DNA of 64,000 bases from Theocolax elegans. Taxonomy: Eukaryota; Arthropoda; Insecta; Hymenoptera; Cerocephalidae. Both the position numbers and the translations under genes were made by a program. Shown piece after piece: positions 31,983 through 43,446 of the stretch. The notes below the pieces were generated by a model. The model ran no database searches and was not told where the DNA came from. It saw only the letters and a list, made by a program, of their open reading frames with translations. The stretch lies in contig CM047431.1 in NCBI GenBank assembly GCA_026168455.1, positions 7,090,943 to 7,154,942 on the forward strand, in the 5' to 3' direction. Every line of letters starts with the position of its first letter. Position 1 is the first letter of the stretch.

Positions 31983-32710
31983 GAGATTCCATGTGAAGTA
32001 ATCCAGTTAAAAAATAGAATTTTGTTTTAATGTATGGAATAAGTAAAAAACTACTTGAATAGAGTGTAGCTAAATTTTTAGACCTGAATTACAATTAGTA
32101 CCAAAGCTGTAGCCAATCAAAAAATCTAACAATAAATAGTATATTTTAGTAATATTGAGGAATAATAGTGCCATATTGTTTGAATGCAAGTATACGGTTA
32201 GTCTGTTTTTTTCATAAAATGCATTCGCTCTCTTTTTTTAAGAAATTTGCCTTAAAATACCATAACTTTGTCTGAAATGCTCTGCCGCACTCAAACTTTG
32301 CATTATTTTGAAGGTAATTAGTCATCGATGAATTAGATTTTTGGATGGATAAAATATTTTTGATCGTACAACCCTTTTTTTTACTATAAAGGTTTTTATT
32401 GATTATAACTATATTCAAAGTTTTAAAATAATATAAAAGACATATATCAACTGATTCTTCTTGAAATTAATAAACTTTTTCAAATTTAATGTACATAAGA
32501 AAAAATTGTTAGATTTTGAGTTATTAAGTGATAAACATGGCCAAAAAGTCAATTTTTTCAAAAAATTCGATTTTTGGATTGGCTACAGCTTTGGTACTAA
32601 TTGTAATTCAGGTCTAAAAATTTAGCTACACTCTATTCAAGTAGTTTTTTACTGGTTCCATAAAAACAAAATTCTATTTTTTAACCGGATCACTTCACAT
32701 GGAATCTCCC
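31981..32710. mobile_element. Foldback element, family C (730 bp)
   Basis: Ends GGGAGATTCCATGTGAAGTA and complement; arms meet near the middle (about 32340) with a small loop. TA repeats on both sides. Motif AGATTTTGAGTTATTAAGTG recalls families A and D. Confidence 0.9.
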
Positions 32711-32726
32711 ATATATATATATATAT

Positions 32727-33460
32727 GGGGTATTCCACGAGAAGTGGTCCGATCAAAATTTTAAAATGCACCAAATTTTGGGTACACTTTGCAAATGTTT
32801 TTCAGAATACAGAAAAAAATTTTTAGGTACTGGAATATATTTGCTCAAAAGTTATTCTAACCTCAAAAAGTGAATTTTTCCATATTTTTTTCAACACCAG
32901 CTGGGTGTACCGCTATATAACTCGATAAGAAACACGAAATTTTTTTAAAAATTTAAATGGGAATTACCATGTTATTTTTTGTGAATTTTTTGTCTTTCTT
33001 TAAATTGTCATAACTTTTTACAGAATTGGAGGCCATAAAAATGCTACAGAGCATTTGAAAGGTATTGCTCCAAGCTTTCTTTTAGACTTTTGGATGAAAA
33101 AATCAAAGGTGGCGTACTTGCACTTTTTTCAAGTTGAATATTGACATGTAGTTTATGTAACATTGACCTTGAGATTAGAAATTCTAACCCAGAAGAATAA
33201 ATTCTAGATATAAGTAGCAACGAATGTTACATATAATGTTCTATAGTAAAAGTTGATAGATTTTGAGTTATATAGCGGTAAACCCAGCTGGTGTTGAAAA
33301 AAATTGGAAAAATTCACTTTTTGAGGTTAGAATAACTTTTGAGCAAATAGATTCCAGTACCTAAAAATTTTTTTCTGTATTCTGAAAAACATTTGCAATG
33401 TGTACCCAAAATTTGGTGCATTTTAAAATTTTGATCGGACCACTTCACGTGGAATACCCC
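32727..33460. mobile_element. Foldback element, family D (734 bp)
   Basis: Ends GGGGTATTCCACG and complement, arms about 250-330 bp; separated from family C by just 16 bases of TA. Contains GAGCATTTGAAAGGTA and GGTGGCGTACTTGCAC, variants of motifs in family A. Confidence 0.9.
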
Positions 33461-34409
33461 ATATGTATGGTAATGAACAATTAACTTACCAAAAATAGTA
33501 AAGTGCATATACTTAATTGTAGTATTTAGTAAAAACCTATTAAAATTTTAGATTATTTTAAACGGATCTAAATAGAACTTTACCTCCTAAAATTAATTTA
33601 TTGAAGTCATCGCCAAGAGTTCTATATGTCATTAATATTTTGTACTTTTAGAATAATAAAACTTTCTTCTTAATTAAATTAATTTTTGTATTAGTTTTAA
33701 AGAATTATTTATAATATGTTAGCGGTATATAAATAAAAACCTCTTTCTTCCATTTCTCCCGTAATTCGTAATTTGCACCCTCTTTCAAAATTTGCGTTTT
33801 AATCCATAATTATATCCAATTTATTTTTCCCTTTAGTTACAGAGCCCATATATTTATTTTAATTATTATAAACAAAGGCATTCCTTAAATAACCTTTTGT
33901 ATCTAATAAATACATACTTGCTTATTTAAAATATTGTTTTATATAAATATATGCAATCTACTTACTTATATATCCATACAATTTTTAAATTTGATTTGAA
34001 TAATATTTAAATTAAATACTACTAAAATAATAATTTTCGAAAAACTTTTGAAATGTAATTCGTATTTTATATTGCCACTGTTAAAATTTGAATTTTCTTT
34101 TGCCATTACTGTTTATAATAGAATTATCTTAAAAATACAATAATTAATGTATTTAATTTTTAATATATTGTATATTTCACATATAGATATTTGGAAAAGT
34201 GTATGTTATACTTGATCAATATATATTTTATCTTCGAAAAATTGTGCATATTTTTAAAAACATTACATTACATTTTAGGTCCGTTTTTATTTTATGAGTT
34301 TTATCAGGAATAAGTAAACTAGTACACATTCTTTCAAGTTATATTCACAACTTTTTTTTGGGCACGGAAAAAATACATATATTATCTATTCTTGAAAAAA
34401 CAAATAACA
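33461..34409. other. AT-rich stretch without recognised features
   Basis: No coding signal, no repeat structure noticed. Confidence 0.4.
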
Positions 34410-34468
34410 CGTACACACACACACGCACACGCACACGCACACACACACACACACACGCACACACATAT

Positions 34469-34518
<50 letters not shown>

Positions 34519-34915
34519 GCGCACACACATACACACTTATATATATGACATATATACTATATAACATATATATAACATATATATGACATATATATATAAC
34601 ATATATAGAACATATATATGACACATATATATATAAAACATATATATATATGTCGAATTCTGAATTTATATATAACATATATATATATATGTTGAATTCT
34701 GAATTCTTAGACACGGCGGCGGCGGCGGCGAAATATTTATATATTATAGAGAGATATATATAACATATATATATGACATATATATATAACATATATATGA
34801 CATATATATAAAACATATATCTACATGTTGAATTCTGAATTCTTAGACACGGCGGCGGCGGCGGCGGCGAAATATTTATATATTATACAGAGATATATAT
34901 ATATATACTAATTTT
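34410..34915. repeat. Compound microsatellite: (AC)n, (GCAC)n, (TA)n and two CGG units
   Basis: About 130 bases of CA/CG-containing repeats are followed by TATATA/ACATAT blocks and two further copies of the GAATTCTGAATTCTTAGACACGGCGG unit with the AAATATTTATATATTATA tail. The long predicted frames here are low-complexity. Confidence 0.9.
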
Positions 34916-35099
34916 TTGCAATTCCTTAAAAAACAAGTATGTTTTTTTATTAAAAACATTTAATTTATTGTTTTTTCTTTTCTTTTACAGCATTTAAGAT
35001 AATAATAGTATTATCAATAATAAATATTAATACTGATTTTTTTAAATCGAAAATAGACTTATAAAAAAACTAATGGATAAAACATTATAATACAAAAGA

Positions 35100-36345
35100 A
35101 AATATCCAGATTATTGAGTATAGCAACAAGTTTTCATCTAGTTACAGCTGAAATATGGTTCTACCGACCTTGTTATAGCACAACAAAAATATGAATCCAC
35201 CAATCTTACTGGAAATAGAACCTGCACCATCCGAAGGGTGGAGGAAACTACTCTTAAAATTTCAGCTAATTCAGTTGATAATTTTTCAAGATATTTGTAG
35301 AACATCGAATTTTTAAATTTCAAATCGATGATATTAGCGATTGCGAGTCTGTAGCGCCAAAAATAGTAGAAAATCATGTACTACGTTACCTAGGAAAAAG
35401 TTGCGTCTTTGTAATTAAAACATTTTGTTAATAGAAAGTTATTTGATAGGAGTTCTACATTTCGAGTTATTGTGCGAAAAATGAACGAAAGTCGATTTAG
35501 AGAAATTTTAAATTCATTATAGCTTTAATATGGTTCCGCCGATGTTGCTGGAAATAGAACCAGCACCTTCTTATATGTAGAGAAAACTACCCTCAAGGTT
35601 TCAGTCAAATCGGGTAATAACTTTATGAGATATTTGTGGAACAACAATTTTTTTATTTTTCAATTTTATGATATTTGCGTCTTTGCGAGTCTCTAGCGCC
35701 AAAACAGTAAAAAATCATGTATTATGTTAAATAGAAAAAAGTTGCGTCTATTTAATAGAAACATTTTGTCAATAGTAAGTTTTCGCTAAGATATGTATAT
35801 TCTGAGATATTGTACAGAGAATGAATGTAAGCCGTTTTTAGATAAATGTATACTTTGTTATAGCTTAAATATGGTTTCACCGATGTTGCTGGAAATAGAA
35901 CCAGCACCTTCTTATATGTAGAGAAAACTACCCTCAAGGTTTCAGTCAAATCGGGTAATAACTTTTTGAGATACTTGTGGAACAACGATTTTTTTATTTT
36001 TCAATTTTATAATATTTGCGTCTTTGCGAGTCTCTAGCGCCAAAAATACGGGGAATAATATACTATGTTGAATGGGAAAAAGCTGCGTCTTTTTAATATG
36101 AACATTTTATGTCTTTATGTTTTTTTTCGTAGAACGTGTCTATTTCGAGATATTGAACGAAGAATGAAAAATATCCGTTATTTAAAAACATGTAAACTTT
36201 GTTATAACTTTAAAATGGCATCACTGTTTAGGCTGGAAATAGAACCAACACCTTCTTATATGTAGAGAAAACTACCCTCAAGGTTTCAGCCAAATCGGGT
36301 AATAACTTTTTGAGATATTCGTGGAACAACACTTTTTTCGATGAC
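35100..36345. repeat. Tandem array of ~340-bp monomers, 3-4 diverged copies
   Basis: The word GGAAATAGAA followed by CC(A/T)(G/A)CACC recurs at 35211, 35550, 35891 and 36235, intervals 339, 341 and 344. Each monomer has the same order: TTTTAGAT..., AATATGGTT...CGATGTTGCTGG, AGAGAAAACTACCCTCAAGG, AGATATTTGTGGAACAAC, GCGAGTCTCTAGCGCCAAAA. Monomers are clearly diverged, so this is an old satellite-like array. Function unknown. Confidence 0.85.
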
Positions 36346-36399
36346 AAAAATATAAGGCTCTCCCGTATAACGGTCGTGCCTAAAAATGTAGATATATAT

Positions 36400-37016
36400 A
36401 TATTGTATATGGTGTAACACTAGATATCAGCAACTTCTCTCTTCTTTTGAGGAAAGTAGTGTAAACGAATATTTAAAAATATAATTTAAATTCATAAAAA
36501 GAAAATTAATGTTCAAGGAAAAACGCATAAAATGGGCAGAATCACAAAAAATAATAATTTATCAGTCATTCAATTTTACGCTTGGACGTTCCGTTCCTAC
36601 GCTATTAATCGCAAGTGAATAAAAGCTTACAACGTGGTCGCACGTGTGTTCAAGGCGGAAGCCGCCATTTACAAGTATAAATTATGTGGGTTTGTACAAA
36701 ATTTAATGTTACACGTACGTTCTTTGAATTATTTAATTTAAGATTTATTTATCACAATACTCTGGGCATATAATATTATAATTTGCTAAATATCGATTGA
36801 AATTACAATAAGTATTTATTATACTATGGGTACTTCCGGCTTAAACCACGTTAGGCGCCATTTGTGACGTTGCACTTTTGATTCTTAACGAGTCGTTCCC
36901 GTAGTGAAACATGTCACTGTGGCTTACAACAAATAAATAATTGGGCGCCAGTTACCGGTAAAACTAACATCAAGCCTATTCAGGGTCGCGGGCTCCACGT
37001 TGCCATCACGGGAAAG
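36400..37016 (-). mobile_element. LTR-retrotransposon leader remnant with PBS motifs
   Basis: On the minus strand TGGCGCCCAATT (36951-36940) follows the LTR-like segment, and TGGCGCCTAACGTGG (36862-36848) occurs about 90 bases further on. Both are Gypsy-type primer-binding motifs. The remainder is non-coding. Confidence 0.55.
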
Positions 37017-38350
37017 ATGGCGGAACCACGTTGTAGGAATTTGGATAATTTACTCGGGTTATAATCAATCTCTTCAATTCAACACAATAATTATCAACAC
37101 TTTAATTATCATTAACTTTATATATGATAATTTCAAACGCTTTCAGAAATCCCGCTTATTTATCGTTCAATATATTACATACGAATTAATTCAGTAAATC
37201 GTCGCGAAACGCTAAAGAAGATATAATAATAAATTCGGGTTTGATTGACCTCTACCGCTAATCCTCGTACCGTATACTAAATCGGTTAAATTATCGATCT
37301 TCGCGCGGCTATTCTAATTTACAATATTTACGGAACGTCCTTTTATCACACTCTCATACCTTACAATACGCTGTACTTCCTCACTCACCGCAAGTCGAAA
37401 ACTCTCCTTTATACGAATTAATTATCTTTTTCGTGACTTGATCTCTAACCCTTGAATTTCGGGTATCTCTCGCTACATTAATCGTCTGATAAGTTCTCAA
37501 TCAACTCAATATTACAATCTCCTTTCCAATCTCAAGGGATCTCAAAATGGCTACTTATTCGCTATGTTTCTCGCAACACGTCTGCACTTTACGGCGGTTG
37601 GGGAAGGAGTCTCGTCCTTCTTTTCCGATTCATATTATCCGCTACCGATAGTGGAGCTAGTTGTTCTCCCTTTCCGCTATCTTATCCGCCAGATCGGTGG
37701 TAGTAGACGTACCAATAATCGTCGGTAACGCCACCTATTTTCCTTCCAATTCCGCTAGTGTACGTTCGCCATTTTATTTTATCCGCTATCCATACGTATT
37801 CGCCAACGCCTCCACCAATGCACCGGGACAGCTGTCTATCTCCTTTCCTCTTACATGGGTACGCATGAGTATCGGACCGTACGTAGTCGTTCCCCCTCTG
37901 GCGCACCGCTCTCACCTATACGCACTCTCTTACTCGACGCACGCGGTCAACATATCTCTATCGCTCTCGGTTTCGCGCGCGCACGCGGTGATCGGTGCCG
38001 TCGGCAGTTTGCCGATATTCTTACGGTGTTGCCACGGAACGGTGTATCCGATAGATATACACGGGCTACCACGATGTCGTCAGCTGCTTCGCTCGTACCT
38101 TAACCTCGTACACAGTCGGTCCCGTGCTACGCGTTGTTATTCACCGCCAATCCTTTCCTTGTACCTATCATCCTCAACAAACCGAAATATTCCTTTTTAT
38201 CACTCTCGCATAAACTCTCATTCACAATTTCCCGGTAATGAGAGTGGCTCGGGCCGGTATATACAAACTACCGCAGTCCTAACCTTCACCTGTCACTTCT
38301 CTATATCCATCTCTCTCACACTTACTTCTTTTCTAAATAATTAAGTGAGG
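36952..38350 (-). mobile_element. LTR-like segment (possible solo LTR plus PBS)
   Basis: Bounded by the PBS motif at 36951 and by TGTGAGGCAAGCCTCAC (minus, from 38363) at the other side. Its 37017-37296 part equals the piece joined to the long gag at 14559-14838, which supports LTR identity. It is GC-rich in 37540-38280. The long plus-strand frame 37661-38344 has no family features and is rejected as a gene. Confidence 0.55.
37017..37296 (-). repeat. LTR-derived 280-bp segment, copy 2
   Basis: Matches 14559-14838 with scattered substitutions (for example GATAATTTCAAACG against GATAATTACAAACG). Confidence 0.85.
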
Positions 38351-38443
38351 CTTGCCTCACATACTTTAAGATTAAAAAAAGTTATACCATTACTTGCATG
38401 GAAATGAAAACATTGTTTTCATGGTTAGAATTTTATCAATGTT

Positions 38444-38448
<5 letters not shown>

Positions 38449-38494
<46 letters not shown>
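38449..38494. repeat. (CT)n microsatellite
   Basis: About 23 uninterrupted CT units. The opposite-strand Arg-Glu-repeat frame is an artefact. Confidence 0.95.
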
Positions 38495-38500
<6 letters not shown>

Positions 38501-39213
38501 TTCTCTCGTCGAGATGTTAAAGGTCGACATGCTAGTATAGGATATGGGCGAATATGAAATCTTTACCTTGCAATATCTGCATTGCACTACAATAAAAAAT
38601 ACCGAAACGGAATAATGTGAGGTATTGGAAATAATTACGTAAATAAATAATTTTATTTCATAATTCATAACTTTTCACACAAAATCAGCCAGATGATTCA
38701 GCTGTGACAAAAGTATTCACCTGAAACTAGTTCCCTCTTGTGACCACGTTTGTACTTCTTCTATAAGTTTTTACTTCTGTACGCGCTCTCTCACGTGCTG
38801 GAAAGCATTGTTTCTCTTTCTATCTCATGCCCTTCCTATACTATCTCTATCTCATCTTGTTTGAAGTTGACTATATATATCAAAAGGGAGAAAACGAAAA
38901 TTGAGGAAAGGAAATCAGCAAGCAATAGCTTTGGCATTGATTTTCTTGATTGTGCTTAAATAAATTCGTGTAAAACTTGCTGTACAGTAAAGATTAATAA
39001 ATAAGGAACGTAATGCGTGGCCAATAGCACAAATAAATAATGTAATATTGAAGTGGTTAAACAGTAAAAATTTGGGGGGCTAGTTAGTTATCGCGCCTTT
39101 TGATGTTGTTTATTGCAGAAAACTTATTATTTTTAAAATTTTTGAATAATTATATGACGTTAATTTTTTTGGTATTTTATTATTTAATATTAAAAATTAA
39201 TTTTTTTTATTTA
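38495..39213. other. Unassigned stretch
   Basis: No gene recognised. GGCGCGATAACTAACTAGCC on the minus strand near 39090 may be the 3' terminus of the adjoining Helitron (CTAG), but no hairpin precedes it. Confidence 0.35.
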
Positions 39214-39774
39214 TCAAACACCAGAAACCACTATATTTTTCGTATATACTATTGCATTCTCACATAAATTATTTTCATTTATATTAATTACTTCTCCTTC
39301 TGCATTTGTAACTATCATTGACTGTTTTGAAAAATGTATTTTCAAATTTTTCTTATCAGTAACTCTTGATAATGCAACATACGATTGACCATGACTAAAT
39401 ACAGGTCTTGGTAAATATAGACCCACTTTTTTAAATGATTGACCTTGAGATTTATTAATAGTCATAGCAAAACTTGGTTTAATAGGGAATTGTCGTCTAA
39501 TCATATTAAATGGTAAATCATCCTTTGATGGGCACAAATCTATTCTAGGAATCATCACAATTTGTTCTAAATCTTTTCCTGTTATTATTTCTCCATGTAT
39601 AGAATACTGCTTTAATTCAGTAATAATGAGTCTGGTACCATTACATAAACCTTCATCTAAATGTAAATTCCCAAGTAACATAACGATCATTCCTTTCTTT
39701 AATACAAATTTATGTGGTGGTAAACCATTAGGCATTAATGAATTTAAAAAATCTATTGTAATTGATTCATCCAA
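39214..39774 (-). pseudogene. Helitron Pif1-like helicase, C-terminal part
   Basis: 186 codons. ITIDFLNSLMPNGLPPHKFVLKKGM is the Helitron link region; NKSQGQSFKKVGLYLPRPVF and HGQSYVALSRVTDKKNLKI are helicase motifs V and VI of the Pif1/RecD2 superfamily 1B. In the family the helicase unwinds donor DNA during rolling-circle transposition. The frame ends VVSGV at the stop. Upstream helicase parts are in other frames. Confidence 0.85.
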
Positions 39775-39986
39775 TTTATTATTTTCATCATTGTTAATAC
39801 TGTCAATGCTTAACTATATCTTATTGTCACCTTCAATCCTTTCTATAATTTCATTATTGATCGCTAAAACATCACTATTCATTGGTAAAAGAATAACTTT
39901 ATCTTTAAGAGTAGATATATCATCAATATTTATTTTTTTCCCAAAAATATCATCTATCAAATTATTAATTATTAAAAGTAATTAAT

Positions 39987-40620
39987 TCATTCGGAATTTT
40001 TATAACTAATATCGATTTCAAATTTTGTACTGTTTTTATTTTCTCCAATATTTAATAACCACGTGTTGAACATACTATTGGGATTGATCAATCTTAAATT
40101 ATTATTTAATGTTAATTTTTTAAACAATTGCCATAAAGAACTACTTTTTACACATGAGTCTAATATTTGAATTCTGTTTTCAAAACGGACTATAGGAAGT
40201 GTTTGTCGAAAATCACCAGATGTTACTAATATTTTACCACCAAATGGTGGATTATTGTGACATAAATCTCTGAAAAAAATATCTACAGTTTCTAATGCAT
40301 ATTTGCAAATCATTGATATTTCATCCCAAATAATTAATTTAATATTTTTTAAATGTTGACCTAGTTTTCAATTTGTAGAAATATTGCATGTTGATTGTTC
40401 ATTTTAATTAAATGGTAATATAAATGTTGAGTGAAGAGTTTTACCATCTGTTGATATATAAGCTGCAATACCAGTCCAAGCAACTGCTAATACTGGTATT
40501 TTGTTCAATTTGACAACTCTTATAATAGCATTTAATAAATAACTTTTTCCACTACCACCAGGACCATCAATAAAATATAAATTTTCTTTACTTTTATTAT
40601 TAACTGCATCTATTACTACA
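39987..40620 (-). pseudogene. Helitron Pif1-like helicase, N-terminal part
   Basis: Walker A appears as DGPGGSGKSYLLNAIIRVV (about 40569-40510), followed by VLAVAWTGIAAYI and a TLHSTF helicase segment. Stops occur near 40410 and 40370; then the frame at 40313-39987 carries FFRDLCHNNPPFGGKILVTSGDFRQTLPI, the motif III region (GGK...GDFRQ-LP). ATP-binding residues are kept, but the reading is interrupted several times. Confidence 0.85.
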
Positions 40621-40711
40621 TCAAAAATTAGTTTTTGTACAGACGTTAAAGATTTTATTAATATTTCTAGTTCATTATTTTTATTATTAATAATATCATT
40701 ATAAAAAGTAC

Positions 40712-41002
40712 CTATGTTGTTAAAGCCTTTTGTTCTCCTTTTGGATCAAAGAAATGTTCTTTATATTTATTATAAAGTTCCAAGGCATTACAATTGCAAT
40801 CAAAAGATATAATAAAAGCGAAAAGTTTACGTAGTGCACGTGGAAATTGAAAACATCTATTTTCCATTAGACATTTATCCCATTCATTATCAGTAATGAT
40901 TAAACCTCTAATCATACATGCTTCATGAAATGTATTATAAATTACGCCTTCAAACGAGCGTAAATCTTCAAAAGATTCCGCTCCACGTACATGAAGTAAC
41001 AA
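40712..41002 (-). pseudogene. Helitron linker between Rep and helicase
   Basis: MLLHVRGAESFEDLRSFEG, TFHEACMIRGLIITDNEWDKCL and ALRKLFAFIISFDCN are typical of the conserved Rep-helicase linker (LRTV-G... DD..W...L...). Open for 96 codons, broken at both ends. Confidence 0.8.
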
Positions 41003-41100
41003 TAATGTAAGAAAAAATCATTCTCGATCTTTAGGATGTACATGATACGTTCTGACTATTATGGGTTTATGAAACTTTTTTCGCCCATTCCATTCTTTTT

Positions 41101-42241
41101 TTATTTTATCGTAAACATAATCTTGAGGAATTTCAGAATAAAGAAATTTTTTGCTTTCGCATCAGATGAATTTAGTAAAAACCAACTCGTTAAAGTTGTT
41201 TGATAGCTTTTATTAATTAATTTATCTTCACATCCTTGTTTAAAATAAACATGTTGTTCATCTTCAAGATGTACATCTAATCTATATATTGTGTGTGATT
41301 GAGAGTGTAATTTAAATTCTTTCAAACGATACATGGCTTCTGGTGGACAAACATACCTTGTAGAAATATATTCTGATATTTTATCATAATTTAGGATGTC
41401 TTTTTGCGTACTTTCAATTTGTTCATTATTAGTTTCTGTATTACTGAATTTTATTAAAGCTGTATCTGGGCCTTTGTAAAGATATTTAAATAAATATTTT
41501 ATAAATTTGATTGTACTACATATTTCTACGTTTATATGACATTGAAGTTTTAGAAGTAGATATGGATTATATGGAACGACAAAAGTGTTATCCGCGGTTT
41601 TATTGCTAGAATAAGTTATTTTTAAGCCATTATTTCGTCTACGGTAAATCGGATAACTATTATGAGATATTTGTGTTTTTGAACTAAAGCATTCAGGAAA
41701 ATTTTTTGTACAATATGTTTTACTTTCATTCATGCATACACTATTTTTATTCTGATTTCCACAAGGACCATGAATCATATTTTGCTTTACCAATTCGTAT
41801 AGTTTTGGAAATTTATTTTTATCGGAAATTTCAGCACATATGAAAATATCAATTTGATCTGTATTTCGTATTTTGAATGTGGGGTAATCCTCGTTTTTGA
41901 AATTCAATTACATAAATGTAAGAATTGACTTTACCAAAAATTTTGTTTTTCAATAATTCGTCCATTAATACTTTTGCTTTCAGGTCAAATACTTGTACTA
42001 TCAGATCTGGTCTATCAAGAGCAGTTTCATATTCTAACAAATTTTCCGTAATCTCTCTCCACTGAGGATTGCATGTCATTATCAGGAAAATATCTGGTTT
42101 CCCATTATTTTGCATTATAGTTGTTGCATCTAAAAAGTTTTGTTGCATTGCTCTGGCACTGCCTATGAAACTAGACGATAAAATAACCATTTTACCAATA
42201 AAAGCATTTTCATTATTACTTTTATTATTAAGTTGATCCAT
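41101..42241 (-). pseudogene. Helitron Rep (HUH endonuclease) domain, broken
   Basis: First piece 42241-41849: FLDATTIMQNNGKPDIFLIMTCNPQW and LPHIQNT. The metal-binding HUH motif of Helitrons is GLPH-H; here the second His is Gln (LPHIQ), so the active site is damaged. A frameshift follows; second piece 41907-41101: PKLYELVKQNMIHGPCG, CSKNFPECF-like segment (CTKNFPECFSS), VVPYNPYLLLKLQCHINVE and KFIKYLFKYLYKGPD, which keeps both tyrosines of the KYLxKYxxKG nucleophile motif. The Rep protein nicks and joins DNA ends in this family. Confidence 0.85.
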
Positions 42242-42409
42242 TAAACCCTTATATTTATCTGTTCGTAAATTATGCTGATCTTTTCTAATAATATATAAAC
42301 GAGTATTTTCGACTGCAGACCATGAATTAAGAATAAATTGGTTAGATAAACTTTTGAGATTTAAACATGGATTAAATTTTTGTCGTATACTAAATCTATA
42401 TGAGTAATA

Positions 42410-43235
42410 TTATAATGCAGATATATTATTATATTTCCCTTCGCCTGATGTAGCTTCTATGTATGGTTCCCAACCTGAATCACCATGAGGAAATATTAAT
42501 GGATATATCATTGGATCAATGTCTTTATTAATAATTGCAATTGATTGAGGTTTTTTTCCTTTTTGAAATATACATATATCTCTATTGGAAGGTGGTTCTC
42601 CATTTTTTCCAATATAAACGATAGCAACTTCATTACAAACTGCTATTTGTGATTTCTTCTTTAATGTTTCATCTCTAGTTAAATACATTTTAATTTCTTG
42701 AAATGGACGTGTAATCTAATCGAACGTTCTCATTCTTCTTCTTCAATTTCATACATCATTTTATATGTATTTGCAAATGGATTTATGTCACGTAGTATAC
42801 TATCTATTTCTAGCATTAGATCTTTGTGTAAATTGTTCTGATGCAATTGTGTCAATCTGTATTCATTTTCAATTTTATTATCTAGTATATATAACTGACC
42901 AAATTTTAGATGTTCTAATTCATTTGGATGTAAAGCATACGAATTATGGTATATTTGACCGCAGATTCTTAATACTTGTGGTTCAACATTAGTAAACTGA
43001 GCTAATTTTGCACTAAATTTGCAAATGCTAATAAATTGTTGTAAATTCTAATATATTGTTTTAAATTTTTATCTTTATTATTTAGTCCAAATAAATATTT
43101 TTTTATATTTTCAGGATAAATATTATAATTTTTAAGTTTTACTTTATTTCTGTGACAACAATCAGAATACTTATTATCTTTTTTTATGTCGTTTTTAAAA
43201 TGTTTTGCTTCACAAAATTCACATTTATACTCTAA
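42410..43235 (-). pseudogene. Helitron N-terminal region
   Basis: 43235-43002 reads KCEFCEAKHFKNDIKKDNKYSDCCH, a cysteine pattern seen at Helitron protein starts (C-x2-C-A-x-x-F ... CC). 42688-42410 has YLTRDETLKKKSQIAVCNEVA and PMIYPLIFPHGDSGWEPYI, the latter (YPLxFPxGxxGW) highly characteristic. Between and around them are stops. Confidence 0.85.
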
Positions 43236-43446
43236 TTTTCCAAGGAATCCTATAGAGCATGTATGGGACATGATGGGTATGCGATTACGTAACTTAGAGA
43301 GACCTCCTGCTAACCTCCAAGAACTTGAAAGAAGTCTTAATCAAATTTGGCACCAGATACCTCAAAATTCAATAAGGGCATGCATTAATATGCAAGAACG
43401 TTTAACAGAGGTAATTCGTCACCGAGGTGGCAATGCGCGGTATTAA
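43236..43446 (+). pseudogene. Tc1-like transposase, C-terminal end
   Basis: NPIEHVWDMMGMRLRNLERP, then QELERSLNQIWHQIPQNSIR and MQERLTEVIRHRGGNARY with stop. NPIEHxWD holds the third catalytic acid region (DDE/D) of Tc1 transposases, and the terminal RGGNxRY is typical. Everything upstream is missing, replaced by the Helitron N-terminus on the opposite strand. Confidence 0.85.

Larger units (their letters stand above)
39090..43235 (-). mobile_element. Helitron (rolling-circle transposon), decayed Rep-helicase
   Basis: The minus strand holds, in order, a Helitron N-terminal zinc-finger-like part, a Rep (HUH endonuclease) domain and a Pif1-type helicase, the unique domain pairing of Helitrons. 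The frame is broken many times by stops and indels. The upstream edge abuts a Tc1-like transposase end at about 43235, where one element interrupts the other. Confidence 0.85.

Noticed and set aside
34382..34816. 144-codon minus-strand frame (YIYVIYM... and CVCVCV...)
   Set aside because: Pure microsatellite translation.
35100..36345. CRISPR-like or gene-family interpretation of the ~340-bp repeats
   Set aside because: Repeats are contiguous monomers without unique spacers, frames are not conserved, and the genome is eukaryotic.
37661..38344. 227-codon plus-strand open frame
   Set aside because: No domain or family feature; Ser/Tyr/Leu-rich composition from GC-rich LTR-like DNA; lies in a segment tied to retroelement LTRs.
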